NCBI GenBank assembly: GCA_050999295.1
Contig: JBPCPI010000170.1
Coordinates: forward strand, 1 to 50,509
DNA: 50,509 nt
Direction: 5' to 3'
From: JACCQS01 sp050999295
GTDB lineage: Bacteria > Actinomycetota > Actinomycetes > Mycobacteriales > Geodermatophilaceae
Part shown: one piece after another, positions 1 through 8,894 of the stretch
Layout: each line of letters starts with the position of its first letter
Position numbering within the stretch: the first letter of the stretch is position 1
Program-made: the position numbers and the translations under genes
Notes under the pieces: model-generated
Told to the model about the DNA's origin: nothing
Database searches by the model: none
Seen by the model: the letters and a program-made list of their open reading frames with translations, nothing else

Positions 1-120
1 GTAACCAGAACTTTCGGTTGGTTCGGCGTGGACTGACCCCCCGCATTGCATCTCCGTCGTTTCTGCCCAAACCCGCCACGTGGTCGTCGGTGTGCACAGC
101 TCGCTCGGGAGGTCACGCGT

Positions 121-1845
121 ATGAGAGCCACCGCACTGTCCCCGCAGTTCCGCGAGCACTCCCTGCAGCAACTCGCCACGAGCGAACTCGATGTCCTAGT
201 GATCGGCGGCGGCGTGGTCGGCGCCGGGTGCGCTCTCGATGCAGCCAGTCGCGGCCTTCGGGTGGGACTCGTTGAGGCCCGGGATTTCGCCTCCGGTACG
301 TCGAGTCGATCCAGCAAGCTGATCCACGGCGGCCTGCGCTATCTGGAGATGCTCGACTTCGGGCTGGTGGCCGAAGCGCTCGGCGAACGCGGCCTGCTCA
401 TGGACCGGCTCGCCCCGCACCTGATCCGCCCGGTGTCTTTCATCTATCCGCTCCGGCACCGGTTCTGGGAACGGGTGTACGCCGGTTCCGGTGTGCTGCT
501 CTACGACACCATGGCGCGCCGGTCCCGGTACGGGGGAGGCCGCGGGCTGCCGCACCATCGGCACCTCACCCGGCGGGCTGCGCGGCGGATCGTGCCCGCC
601 CTGCGCAAGGACGCGCTGATCGGTGCTCTGCAGTACTACGACGCGCAGGTCGACGACGCCCGGCACACGATGTTCACCTCGCGCACCGCGGCGGCGTACG
701 GCGCACTGGTTGCCTCCCGTACCCGGGTGGTTCGGCTGCTGCGCCAGGGTGAGCGGGTCACCGGCGCCGTCGTACGCGACCTCGAATCCGACTGCGAGAT
801 CGAGATCCTGGCCAGCCAGGTGGTCAATGCCACCGGTGTCTGGACCGACGAGACGCAGACGCTGGCCCGGGAACGCGGCCTGTTCAACGTCCGGGCGAGC
901 AAGGGCGTCCACCTGGTCGTACCAAGGGATCGGATCCACTCGAAGTCTGGGCTGATCCTGAGAACCGAGGACTCTGTGCTGTTCGTCATTCCGTGGGGAC
1001 GGCATTGGATCATCGGCACCTCGGACACCGACTGGGCGCTGGACCAGGCCCATCCCGCGGCCAGTGCCAGCGACATCGACTACCTGCTGCGGCATGTCAA
1101 CGAGGTCCTCGAGCAGCCGCTCACCAAGGAGGACGTCGAGGGTGTGTACGCCGGCCTGCGCCCGCTGTTGTCCGGAGAGTCTGCGGCGACATCGAAGCTG
1201 TCGCGCGAACACGCTGTGGCCCATACGGTTCCGGGCTTGGTCGTCGTTGCCGGAGGGAAGTACACCACCTATCGGATCATGGCCAAGGACGCCATCGACG
1301 AGGCCGTACACGGGTTGGACACCGTGCTGGACCGGCGGGTGCCGCCCTCCTGTACGGAGAGCGTGCCGTTGCTCGGCGCCGAGGGGTACCAGGCGTTGTG
1401 GAACGCCCGGCACGAACTCGTCGCCCGGTCGGGGCTGCACGGGGTGTGGATCGAGCACCTGCTGCACCGGTACGGGTCCCTGATCTCGGAGTTGCTCGAT
1501 CTCGTGGCCGCTGACCCCTCACTCGGCGAGCCGTTGTCCGGAGCTGACTACCTACGGGTCGAGGTCGCCTACGCCGCCTCGCACGAGGGTGCCCGGCACC
1601 TCGACGACGTGCTCACCCGGCGTACGCACATCTCGATCGAGACCTTCGACCGCGGGATCGGCACCTGCGCGGAGGCTGCTGGCCTGATGGGGACGGTGCT
1701 CGGTTGGAGTGCCGAGCAGGTCGCGATCGAGATCGAGCACTACCGGATGCGGGTGGCCGCCGAACTGGAGAGCCAACAGATGCCCGACGACGAGACCGCG
1801 GATGCTGCCCGCCTGGGCGCCCCCGATGTCGTACCCCTGACCTGA
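121..1845 (+). CDS. glpD: Aerobic glycerol-3-phosphate dehydrogenase
   Basis: FAD-dependent enzyme that oxidises sn-glycerol 3-phosphate to dihydroxyacetone phosphate at the membrane and passes electrons to quinone. The 574-residue protein has an N-terminal dinucleotide-binding motif (IGGGVVGAG, residues about 26-34), followed by the family signature around GTSSRSSKLIHGGLRYLE. The C-terminal GlpD cap domain lies at about residues 420-540. The ATG at 121 was chosen over upstream in-frame starts because GGGAGG (108-113) sits seven bases before it and the FAD motif then lies near the N terminus. Length fits the family. It is read alone; downstream is a paired palindrome and then the S9 gene. No glycerol kinase or facilitator is in view. 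Confidence 0.95.
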   Translation: MRATALSPQFREHSLQQLATSELDVLVIGGGVVGAGCALDAASRGLRVGLVEARDFASGTSSRSSKLIHGGLRYLEMLDFGLVAEALGERGLLMDRLAPHLIRPVSFIYPLRHRFWERVYAGSGVLLYDTMARRSRYGGGRGLPHHRHLTRRAARRIVPALRKDALIGALQYYDAQVDDARHTMFTSRTAAAYGALVASRTRVVRLLRQGERVTGAVVRDLESDCEIEILASQVVNATGVWTDETQTLARERGLFNVRASKGVHLVVPRDRIHSKSGLILRTEDSVLFVIPWGRHWIIGTSDTDWALDQAHPAASASDIDYLLRHVNEVLEQPLTKEDVEGVYAGLRPLLSGESAATSKLSREHAVAHTVPGLVVVAGGKYTTYRIMAKDAIDEAVHGLDTVLDRRVPPSCTESVPLLGAEGYQALWNARHELVARSGLHGVWIEHLLHRYGSLISELLDLVAADPSLGEPLSGADYLRVEVAYAASHEGARHLDDVLTRRTHISIETFDRGIGTCAEAAGLMGTVLGWSAEQVAIEIEHYRMRVAAELESQQMPDDETADAARLGAPDVVPLT

Positions 1846-1857
1846 CCCCCCTCAACG

Positions 1858-1918
1858 GACTTTCTCCGGAGAATGTCACCTCTGCGGCCCGCCACACCGC
1901 ACTTTCTCCGGAGAAGGT
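1858..1918. repeat. Paired palindrome TTCTCCGGAGAA, site A
   Basis: Two copies of the perfect 12-bp palindrome TTCTCCGGAGAA lie at 1862-1873 and 1904-1915, 42 bp start to start. Each is preceded by ACT. The first copy extends to a near-perfect 20-bp palindrome (GAC on the left, GTC on the right). Because each copy is self-complementary, the two can also pair with each other as one stem around a 30-nt loop. The same word with the same 42-bp spacing recurs at 29172-29225. It sits between glpD and the S9 gene, both on the plus strand. Its role is unknown. Confidence 0.85.
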
Positions 1919-1963
1919 CCATTTCGGGGTGGGTCCGATCGAGCCAGGCTAGGTTCGGTGATC

Positions 1964-4120
1964 ATGCGGCCAGAACACCTCGACCTGATGGCCATGTGCG
2001 GCGCGCCCACGCTGCATCCGGATGGCGGGCTGGCGATCGTCTCGGTCATCCGGCCCGATCTGGCCAGCAACGACTACGTCGGAGGTCTGTGGTCGGTGCC
2101 GCTGGACGGATCCGGTCCGCCTCGCCGACTGACCCGCGGCCACCGCGACACGGAGCCGCAGATCAGCCCGGACGGTGCTCTGGTTGCCTTCCTCCGTGCG
2201 CAGCGCAAGGGCAAGCCGCAGTTGTACGTCGTCGAGGTGGGCGGCGGTGAACCGGTCCTGCTGACCGACTCCCCGCTCGGCGCGGGTGCACCGCGATGGA
2301 GCCCGGATTCCCGGCAGATCGCCTTCGTCGCCCGGGTTCCGGAGCAGGGGCGGTACGGGACGGACGAGGACGTCTCCGCCGACGCCGAGCCTCCGCGGTT
2401 GATCACCAAGTTCGCCTACCGCGCCGACGATCTCGGCTACACCAATGACCGCCGCAACCACCTGTTCGTCCTCGACGTACCGGATCTTGCCGCGCTGGAC
2501 CCGACGGAGTCCCATCGCGGCGGTTCGCCAGCAAACCGCCAGGAGGGGGATTCGGCACAGGAGGGCTCGGCGAAGAGATCCAGCGATGACGGCAAGGCTT
2601 CGGACCTGCCGCAGGCCAGGCAGATCACCGACGGGGACTGCGACGACGTGGACGTCAACTGGAGCCCGGACGGAGCGCGTCTGGCCTTCATGAGCGACCG
2701 GGACAACGACGGCACCCCGAGAGACCACGAGGACCGCACGTCATCGATCTCCACCTGCGCGCCGGACGGCGCCGACCTGACCTTCGTCGCCGGCGGCGAA
2801 CGCTCCTGTAGCAGTCCTCAGTGGACGGCCGACGGCCGGCAGATCGTGTTTCTGGGCAGCGAAGTCGGGCCCAGCGGACTGGACTTCGTGGCACGGAACT
2901 CGAGCCTGTACGTCGTACCCGCAGTTGAGCATCCAGGCGCAGCCTTGCCCGCTCCTTGTTGCCTGACCGACGCCGAGACCATCGATCTCGGCGAGGTCGG
3001 CAGTCACCTGTCGGTCAGCGCGCTGGGGGTCATCGTGCAGGATCGGCGGCGGGGCACGGTTCGGCTGCTGGAGATCGATCCGCAAGGGAACCCGGTCGAT
3101 GCCGAATCCGCGGTCGAGATCGCCGGCGGCCCTGGCTGGCACCGCGGACATGCCGTGACCCGATCGGGCGAGGTTGTGATCGCAGCACTCGCCGAGCCGG
3201 ACCGGCCCAGCGAACTCGTCCTCGTACGCGGTGCCGCCGAAGGCCTTCCGCGCCGACTGACCGATGTCGGCCGCAGCCTACGCGCAGCCGCCCCGGCGCG
3301 TACGCCGCTGGAGAAGGAGATACCCGGTGCGGACGGGTATCCGGTCCACGGCTGGGCGACCCTGCCCGATCCGGACGAGCACGGTCCAGGCCCCTACCCG
3401 GTTCTGCTGAACATCCACGGCGGGCCGTACGCCTCTTACGTCGCCGCCTTCTTCGACGAAGCGCAGGTCTATTCCGCGGCCGGGTACGCGGTGCTGATGT
3501 GCAACCCGCGTGGTTCGGCCGGGTACGGACAGGCGCACGGACGGTCGATCAAAGGTGCCATGGGCACGGTGGACGCCGAGGACATCCTGGCCTTCCTCGA
3601 CGGCTGTCTGGCCGATCCCGCGCTCTCGCTCGACGCCGACCGGGTGGGCGTGATGGGCGGCTCGTACGGCGGCTACATGACCGCGTTGCTGACCACGCGC
3701 ACCCACCGGTTCGCCGCAGCGATCGTGGAACGCGGATATCTCGACGCGGTCAGCTTCGTGGGGTCGTCGGACATCGGCTGGTTCTTCCCCGACCAGTACC
3801 ACCATGCCGACGCGAGGGCGGACCCTGCAGTGTCCGGCCACGCTGCGCTGGAGGAGCAGTCGCCGATGGCCTACGTCGACCGGGTCGCAACGCCGACACT
3901 GGTCATCCACTCCGAGGCGGACTGGCGTACCCCCATCGAGCAGGGCCAGCGGTGGTACACGGCCCTGCGCCGCAAGGGCGTACCCGCCCAACTGCTGATC
4001 TTCCCCGGCGAGGGCCACGAGATGTCCCGCTCCGGGAGGCCGACCCACCGCCGGGACCGGTTCGCGCACATCCTGCGCTGGTGGTCCGAACACCTCCCGG
4101 TGAAGCCCCCGACAACCTGA
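1964..4120 (+). CDS. S9 family prolyl oligopeptidase-like serine peptidase
   Basis: Alpha/beta-hydrolase peptidase, probably cytoplasmic, cleaving short peptides or acyl-peptides. The N-terminal half carries beta-propeller (TolB/WD40-like) repeats with SPDG and SPDSR motifs. The C-terminal half is the catalytic domain: nucleophile Ser567 in GGSYGGYM, Asp653 in SEADWRTP and His685 in GEGHEMS, all present. At 718 residues it is of normal length. ATG 1964 is preferred; GTG 1958 is in frame and possible. A TAGGTT -10-like box at 1950-1955 with no ribosome site suggests a very short or absent leader. A polar, low-complexity stretch (about residues 186-220) is partly encoded by a palindromic word also found between other genes (2519-2540). 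Confidence 0.9.
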   Translation: MRPEHLDLMAMCGAPTLHPDGGLAIVSVIRPDLASNDYVGGLWSVPLDGSGPPRRLTRGHRDTEPQISPDGALVAFLRAQRKGKPQLYVVEVGGGEPVLLTDSPLGAGAPRWSPDSRQIAFVARVPEQGRYGTDEDVSADAEPPRLITKFAYRADDLGYTNDRRNHLFVLDVPDLAALDPTESHRGGSPANRQEGDSAQEGSAKRSSDDGKASDLPQARQITDGDCDDVDVNWSPDGARLAFMSDRDNDGTPRDHEDRTSSISTCAPDGADLTFVAGGERSCSSPQWTADGRQIVFLGSEVGPSGLDFVARNSSLYVVPAVEHPGAALPAPCCLTDAETIDLGEVGSHLSVSALGVIVQDRRRGTVRLLEIDPQGNPVDAESAVEIAGGPGWHRGHAVTRSGEVVIAALAEPDRPSELVLVRGAAEGLPRRLTDVGRSLRAAAPARTPLEKEIPGADGYPVHGWATLPDPDEHGPGPYPVLLNIHGGPYASYVAAFFDEAQVYSAAGYAVLMCNPRGSAGYGQAHGRSIKGAMGTVDAEDILAFLDGCLADPALSLDADRVGVMGGSYGGYMTALLTTRTHRFAAAIVERGYLDAVSFVGSSDIGWFFPDQYHHADARADPAVSGHAALEEQSPMAYVDRVATPTLVIHSEADWRTPIEQGQRWYTALRRKGVPAQLLIFPGEGHEMSRSGRPTHRRDRFAHILRWWSEHLPVKPPTT
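2519..2540. repeat. Coding copy of the GGCGGTTTGC inverted word
   Basis: The 22-bp word starting GGCGGTTCGCC and ending AGCAAACCGCC lies inside the S9 peptidase gene. It differs by one base from the reverse complement of the intergenic word at 9891-9912 and 9946-9967. It encodes GGSPANRQ within a polar linker between propeller strands. This suggests insertion of an intergenic-type repeat into a tolerant loop. Confidence 0.7.
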
Positions 4121-4142
4121 TCCGAACGCCGACCCTTTCGGG

Positions 4143-4203
4143 ACGTTATGCGCATAACGTGTCGGCTGGGCGGGCCGGATCCGGGACGTTATGCGCATAA
4201 CGT
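4143..4203. repeat. Paired palindrome ACGTTATGCGCATAACGT
   Basis: Two identical perfect 18-bp palindromes lie at 4143-4160 and 4186-4203, 43 bp start to start. They fill most of the gap between the S9 stop (4120) and the helicase start (4267). The second copy ends about 45 bp before a TACGGT -10-like box (4250-4255), so it could be an operator for the helicase gene. Position and perfect symmetry support a protein-binding site, but the pattern also belongs to the wider set of paired words in this window. Confidence 0.85.
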
Positions 4204-4266
4204 GCGACTTGGGGCCGGGAAAAACTCGGTTGACGAGGGATCCAGGCGGAGTACGGTCTTCGCCCC

Positions 4267-6447
4267 GTGGCTGAAGACGATGTTCTGAGCTCTGAGCCCG
4301 CCGCCGACAACCCGGCCCTGACGCTGGACCCAGCCAGCAGCGACGATCCCGTTCTGGCCGCAGAACGAGCCCATCTGGACCGCGCCCGCGATTGCCTCGG
4401 GTTGATGCGGGCTACCGCCAACACCTTGAGCGATGCCGGCGGGGATGCGTTCGCCAGCGAGATGCTCGGCAAGTCCAAGGCCGTACGACTCAGATCGCTG
4501 GCCGACGACGGAACGATCCCGCCGTTCTTCGGCCGTACCGACCGCCTACGTGACGACGACGACTCGGCGACCGGCCTCGAACAGTTCCACATCGGCCGGC
4601 GACACGTCCGCGACGAGTCAGGTGACCCGGTCGTCATCGACTGGCGGGCGCCTATGTCGCGCGCCTTCTACCAAGCCACCGCGGCCCAGCCGCTTGGCGT
4701 CGCGCTCCGACGGCGGTTCGGCTTCGCCGGTGCACGCCTGACCTCGTACGAGGACGAGGCCCTGATCACGGCAACCGCCGCCGACACCGACGGCGATGCG
4801 CCGCTGGCCAAACTCGTGGTCGAGGAGATCGAACGTCCGCGCGCCGGCCCAATGCGCGACATCGTCGCCACCATCGCACCGGATCAGGACGACATCGTCC
4901 GGGCGCCGCTGGAGACCTCGCTGTGCATCCAGGGGTCGCCGGGCACCGGCAAGACCGCAGTCGGACTGCACCGGGCGGCCTACCTGCTCTACACCTATCC
5001 GGACCGGCTGCATCGCTCCGGGGTCCTCGTGATCGGTCCGAACGCGGCCTTCCTCCGCTACATCGGCGCGGTGCTCCCTGCCCTTGGCGAGCTCGACGTC
5101 ACCCAGACCACCGTGGACGAGCTCACCGCGCGGGTCCCCGTGCGCGGCAAGGATTCTGACGATACCGCGCTAATCAAAGGGGACGAACGCTGGGCCGCGG
5201 TCCTCCGACGCGCGGTCTACGGCGCGATCATGCGACCGAAGGACTCGATCCAGGTTCCGCTCAGTGACCGCCGTTACCGGATCCCGGTGGAACGACTGCG
5301 ACGGTACGTCGACGACGTACGCCGCAGCGGTGTGCCGTACGCCATCGGCCGCGAGCGATTGGCGATGACGGTCGCCGAGGATGCCCGCCGCCAGAAGGAG
5401 CAGGTCGGTGGATCACCGACGGACCCCGAAACGCGCCGATGCGCGCGCAGCGCTGAACTCCGGGAGTGGCTGGCCGGCATCTGGCCTGAGGTCGACGCGC
5501 GCCAGACGGTACGGAACATGCTGACCGATCCCGAGGCACTTGCCGCCGCCAGCCGCGGAGTCTGGAGTGCGGCAGAGCTTGCTCTGCTGGCGGCGACGCC
5601 ACTGCCGACAAACCCTCGATCGGTGCGGTGGAGCGTCGCGGACGCCGTCCTGATCGACGAGGTCGAGGGACAGTTGCGGCGCACCGAACTGTTCGGACAT
5701 ATCATCCTCGACGAGGCACAGGACCTCTCCGCCATGCAGCTGCGTGCGGTGGCGCGCCGGGCACAGGCTGGTTCGGCGACGGTGCTCGGCGACATAGCCC
5801 AGGGAACCAGCCCCTGGTCCACCAGCAACTGGCCCAGTTCGTTGGCTTCGCTGGGCCGGCCCGAGGCAGTCGTACGGGTGTTGACCCGCGGCTACCGGGT
5901 GCCAGGCGAGATCCTCGACGTTGCCAACCGGCTGCTGCCCGACCTGGCGCCACAGCTGCCGCCGGCGACCTCGGTCCGGCCCGGAAGGGGTTCGGTTGCA
6001 ATGCATCAGGTGCCAGATCTCGTCGACGCCCTGCCTGAGCTCGTCCTCGGGGTGCTCAGCCAGCCGGGTTCGGTCGGTGTCATCGTCTCCGACGCCGACG
6101 CAGCGGTACTCGCCCTGGCGCTGTCAGCGGCGGGCATCCCAGTCGTACGGCTGTCGGATGCCGATCCCGGGCCGAGCGCCACCGGCGGATCGGGGAGGGC
6201 CAGCAGCGAGCCGAGCGCAGCCGTCGACGGCGGGGAGGTGCGAGTGACCGTCCTGCCCGCCACGCTGGCCAAGGGCCTCGAGTACGACCACGTGGTCCTG
6301 GTCGAACCGGCCGCGATCGTCGCCGCCGAGCAGCGTGGTCTGCACCGGCTCTACGTCGCGCTGACCCGTGCGGTCACCAGCCTGACCGTGGTGCACGCCG
6401 AGCCGCTGCCACGTCAACTCGGCACCGAGGCACCCGAACGCGTCTGA
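4267..6447 (+). CDS. HelD-type UvrD/Rep-like helicase (RNA polymerase recycling factor)
   Basis: Superfamily 1 ATPase of the HelD group. In actinobacteria these proteins bind RNA polymerase, release it from stalled complexes and in some species (HelR) protect it from rifamycins. The N-terminal part is a charged arm (about residues 30-120). Walker A is in QGSPGTGKTAVGLHR (about 222-236), Walker B in DEAQDLS (about 482-488), and the later helicase motif KGLEYDHVVLVEPA is near the C terminus (about residues 665-678). It has 726 residues and starts with GTG 4267 after a TACGGT box with a short or missing leader. It is preceded by a paired 18-bp palindrome that may be its operator. No rifamycin-associated element of the known GGGGCTTGCGGCAAGCCCC type was seen. 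Confidence 0.88.
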   Translation: MAEDDVLSSEPAADNPALTLDPASSDDPVLAAERAHLDRARDCLGLMRATANTLSDAGGDAFASEMLGKSKAVRLRSLADDGTIPPFFGRTDRLRDDDDSATGLEQFHIGRRHVRDESGDPVVIDWRAPMSRAFYQATAAQPLGVALRRRFGFAGARLTSYEDEALITATAADTDGDAPLAKLVVEEIERPRAGPMRDIVATIAPDQDDIVRAPLETSLCIQGSPGTGKTAVGLHRAAYLLYTYPDRLHRSGVLVIGPNAAFLRYIGAVLPALGELDVTQTTVDELTARVPVRGKDSDDTALIKGDERWAAVLRRAVYGAIMRPKDSIQVPLSDRRYRIPVERLRRYVDDVRRSGVPYAIGRERLAMTVAEDARRQKEQVGGSPTDPETRRCARSAELREWLAGIWPEVDARQTVRNMLTDPEALAAASRGVWSAAELALLAATPLPTNPRSVRWSVADAVLIDEVEGQLRRTELFGHIILDEAQDLSAMQLRAVARRAQAGSATVLGDIAQGTSPWSTSNWPSSLASLGRPEAVVRVLTRGYRVPGEILDVANRLLPDLAPQLPPATSVRPGRGSVAMHQVPDLVDALPELVLGVLSQPGSVGVIVSDADAAVLALALSAAGIPVVRLSDADPGPSATGGSGRASSEPSAAVDGGEVRVTVLPATLAKGLEYDHVVLVEPAAIVAAEQRGLHRLYVALTRAVTSLTVVHAEPLPRQLGTEAPERV

Positions 6448-6450
6448 CCC

Positions 6451-6924
6451 TTGCCAAAGGCGACAAACCGAGGTCGAGCGCGTCTGACTCGCCGGGTGGG
6501 GACGGATCCCGCCAGGTTGGCTTGGAGTTCCAACTTCGGTCGATTGACACGCGTCTGGACCTTCCGAACACGTTTGCCCGCAGCGGCGTGGCTCGACGGA
6601 CTCGCCGGTTTCTACTTCGACCGGCTCGGCACCTGGTTCGAGGACGACGACGAGGTGTTCGCCCACCCCCGCGACCCCTTCCATCGGATGGACACCCACC
6701 CGACCGGCCGGCACGTCGTCGTACGGGCAGGCGGTGAGACGGTTGTCGACACGACTCGGTCGATCGCTGTCTACGTGACGGGGTTGGCCGTTCGCTACTA
6801 CCTACCCGAAGCTGACGTCCGTACCGACCTGCTGACGCCCAGTCACACGAGCACGCGGTGCGCGTACAAGGCACTGCCCTCTCCGCCGGTAGCGGGCGCC
6901 CAGGGCCCATCTGTGTTTGCATGA
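6451..6924 (+). pseudogene. Truncated DUF427 family protein remnant
   Basis: The frame is open for 157 codons, but only about 6585-6880 resembles a known family. It shows YFDRLGTWFEDDDEVF, HPRDPFHRMD, RYYLPEADVRTDLL and SHTSTRCAYK, which match the second half of two-domain DUF427 proteins. The normal continuation after TRC-YKG (the SYW motif and a C-terminal strand) is missing and replaced by unrelated residues. The N-terminal half and a credible start with a ribosome site are also absent. It follows the helicase stop by 3 bp. It is most likely an internal fragment left by deletion, and the function of DUF427 itself is uncertain. Confidence 0.65.
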
Positions 6925-6928
6925 CCCG

Positions 6929-7714
6929 GTGAACTCGACGGCTGCACCACGGCACGCTGCCCCCGGCGACCCCAGCCACGGCCCCGATAACTTCGACGAC
7001 CCCGATGACTTCGACGACCCCGATGACTTCGACGGCCGGTACGCGTCCGGGACGAAGAACAACGAACGCGGGCGGGTCGCGGGAGCGCTCCAGTGGCTGG
7101 CCTGGACGATCGGGCTCACCCTGCTCTGGTACGGAGTCGGCTTCGCCTCGACGCTGGCTCCCGCGGATCTGATCGGCGCTCCAGAAGGGGATGCGCTGGC
7201 GCTGCCCCTCTATCCGTTGGGGTACGGGCGGCTCGCGGTCGGCGCGCTCGTCGCCGGCACTGTGGTCGGTTTGGTGGGACGCCGAGCGAACCGGGTCTGG
7301 CCGGCAGGCCTGTTGGCTGCGGCCATTGCGTGGTTCGTGACTCGGGACGGCCTTGAGAATTACGTGCAGGACTCGCTGTACAGCGACGACCGGCTCCTCC
7401 TGTTCGGCACGATCCTGCTGGTGGTCGCGACCGTCCTGGGGCTTGGCATCGGCCTGGCCGGAGCCGGCGGCGGTTGGCAGCGACTGGTGGCCATCTCGGT
7501 TGTGGCAGGGGTCGCAGCGACGCACATGGTGGGCATTGTCGCCGACCTGCAGAGCGCTGCGGGCGTCGAGCATCTGGTCGGACTGCCGCGTCAGATCCTC
7601 GACGAGGCCGAGGATTTGTCCGCAGGACGCATGTCAGTATTAGACCCAGCCCATGCCGTGACCACCGGCGATCCCGGTGGGCGGACGCCGCGCCGAGGAG
7701 ACGACGATGTCTGA
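6929..7714 (+). CDS. Membrane protein with acidic repeat N terminus, unknown function
   Basis: About 261 residues. The first 40 are hydrophilic with an FDDPDD repeat encoded by an 18-bp tandem repeat. Then come about five hydrophobic segments (WLAWTIGLTLLWYGVGF; LAVGALVAGTVVGLVG; AGLLAAAIAWFV; LLLFGTILLVVATVLGLGIG; LVAISVVAGVAATHMVG) and a polar tail. The family was not recognised. GTG 6929 is chosen; TTG 6917 is also in frame. The 3' end overlaps the E1 alpha gene by 8 bp (ATG 7707), so the two are probably co-translated, but nothing ties it functionally to the dehydrogenase. Confidence 0.7.
   Translation: MNSTAAPRHAAPGDPSHGPDNFDDPDDFDDPDDFDGRYASGTKNNERGRVAGALQWLAWTIGLTLLWYGVGFASTLAPADLIGAPEGDALALPLYPLGYGRLAVGALVAGTVVGLVGRRANRVWPAGLLAAAIAWFVTRDGLENYVQDSLYSDDRLLLFGTILLVVATVLGLGIGLAGAGGGWQRLVAISVVAGVAATHMVGIVADLQSAAGVEHLVGLPRQILDEAEDLSAGRMSVLDPAHAVTTGDPGGRTPRRGDDDV
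6982..7035 (+). repeat. Three tandem 18-bp coding repeats
   Basis: Three head-to-tail copies of CCCCGATGACTTCGACGA (with single-base changes) encode DNFDDP-DDFDDP-DDFDG near the N terminus of the membrane protein. The unit is a multiple of three, so changes in copy number would keep the frame. It may be variable between strains. Confidence 0.85.
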
Positions 7715-8894
7715 GGTACCCGAACTCGCCAAGCAGGAGTTCGAGCCCAACCCGTTCGGGCCCCACCACGACCCGATTGGGGAAGGCTCCCTCGCCACCC
7801 AAGCACCGGTCCCCGTCGACCAGCCCGAACTTGTCCAGTTGCTCACCCCGGAGGGCGAGCGGGTCGAGCACCCGGACTACTCCATCGATCTGAGCACCGA
7901 AGAACTGCAGTCGCTCTACCGCGACCTCGCACTGGTCCGCCGGGTCGACGTGGAGGCGACCGCGCTGCAACGCCAGGGCGAACTCGGGATCTGGGCCAGC
8001 CTGCTCGGCCAGGAGGCCGCACAGATCGGGGCCGGCCGGGCACTGCAACCCGATGACATGGCGTTTCCGACATATCGGGAGCACGGCGTCGCCTGGTGCC
8101 GCGGGATCGACCCGTTGTCCATCATCGGCCTGTTCCGCGGCTGCGACAGCGGTGCCTGGGACCCGCTCGCGACGAAGTTCAACCTCTACACGATCGTGAT
8201 CGGCGCCCAGACCCTGCATGCGGTCGGGTACGCGATGGGCGTGCAGCGCGACGGCGGCGCCGGCGCGTGCCTTGCCTTCTTCGGCGACGGGGCCACCAGC
8301 CAGGGAGACGTGAACGAGTCGTTCGTCTTCGCGGCCGTGTTCGACGCGCCGGTGGTGTTCTTCTGCCAGAACAACCAGTACGCGATCAGCGAGCCCATCG
8401 AGAAACAAACCAGGAGCCCGCTCTACCGAAGGTCCAGCGGCTTCGGCTTTCCGGGGATAAGGGTCGACGGGAACGACGTCCTGGCCGTACTAGCCGTGAC
8501 CCGACGCGCTCTGGAAGCAGCACGGTCCGGTCAGGGACCCACGTTCATCGAGGCCTATACGTATCGGATGGGTGCCCACACCACCTCAGACGACCCGAGC
8601 CGCTATCGGTTGGCGAGTGAGATGGAGGCCTGGAAGCTGAAGGATCCGATCGAGCGGCTCAAGGCCTATCTCGTACGGTCCGGCCAGGCAGACACTGCCT
8701 TCTTCGATGCGCTCCAGGCCGAGTCGGACGAACTGGCTGCCAAGGTGCGCAAGGGCACCCTCGAGATGCCGGATCCGGATCCCGTGTCGATGTTCAACAA
8801 CACCTACGCCGAGATCACGCCGGAGTTGGCCGAGCAGCGCGACACCTTCGTTGCCTACCAGGCGGGTTTCGCCGAGGAGGCGAGCCACTCATGA
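7707..8894 (+). CDS. 2-oxoacid dehydrogenase E1 component, alpha subunit
   Basis: Thiamine-diphosphate-dependent decarboxylase subunit of a pyruvate or branched-chain 2-oxoacid dehydrogenase complex. The 395-residue protein carries the ThDP/Mg signature beginning GDGATSQGD (from residue 193) and ending FFCQNN. It also has the GQEAAQIGAG and FPTYREHG motifs of the heterotetrameric (alpha2beta2) E1 class. ATG 7707 follows GGAGA with good spacing. Its stop overlaps the E1 beta start as ATGA, showing translational coupling. The acyl substrate cannot be told from sequence alone; the long N-terminal extension and the class resemble actinobacterial BkdA/PdhA proteins. Confidence 0.92.
   Translation: MSEVPELAKQEFEPNPFGPHHDPIGEGSLATQAPVPVDQPELVQLLTPEGERVEHPDYSIDLSTEELQSLYRDLALVRRVDVEATALQRQGELGIWASLLGQEAAQIGAGRALQPDDMAFPTYREHGVAWCRGIDPLSIIGLFRGCDSGAWDPLATKFNLYTIVIGAQTLHAVGYAMGVQRDGGAGACLAFFGDGATSQGDVNESFVFAAVFDAPVVFFCQNNQYAISEPIEKQTRSPLYRRSSGFGFPGIRVDGNDVLAVLAVTRRALEAARSGQGPTFIEAYTYRMGAHTTSDDPSRYRLASEMEAWKLKDPIERLKAYLVRSGQADTAFFDALQAESDELAAKVRKGTLEMPDPDPVSMFNNTYAEITPELAEQRDTFVAYQAGFAEEASHS

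Noticed and set aside
196..1467. 423-codon open frame on the minus strand inside glpD
   Set aside because: It is a mirror of the glpD codon bias in GC-rich DNA. It has no family motif and no ribosome site, and glpD is certain.
2956..4200. 414-codon plus-strand frame inside the S9 gene
   Set aside because: Arg/Gly/Pro-rich nonsense protein in the wrong frame of a gene with an intact catalytic triad.
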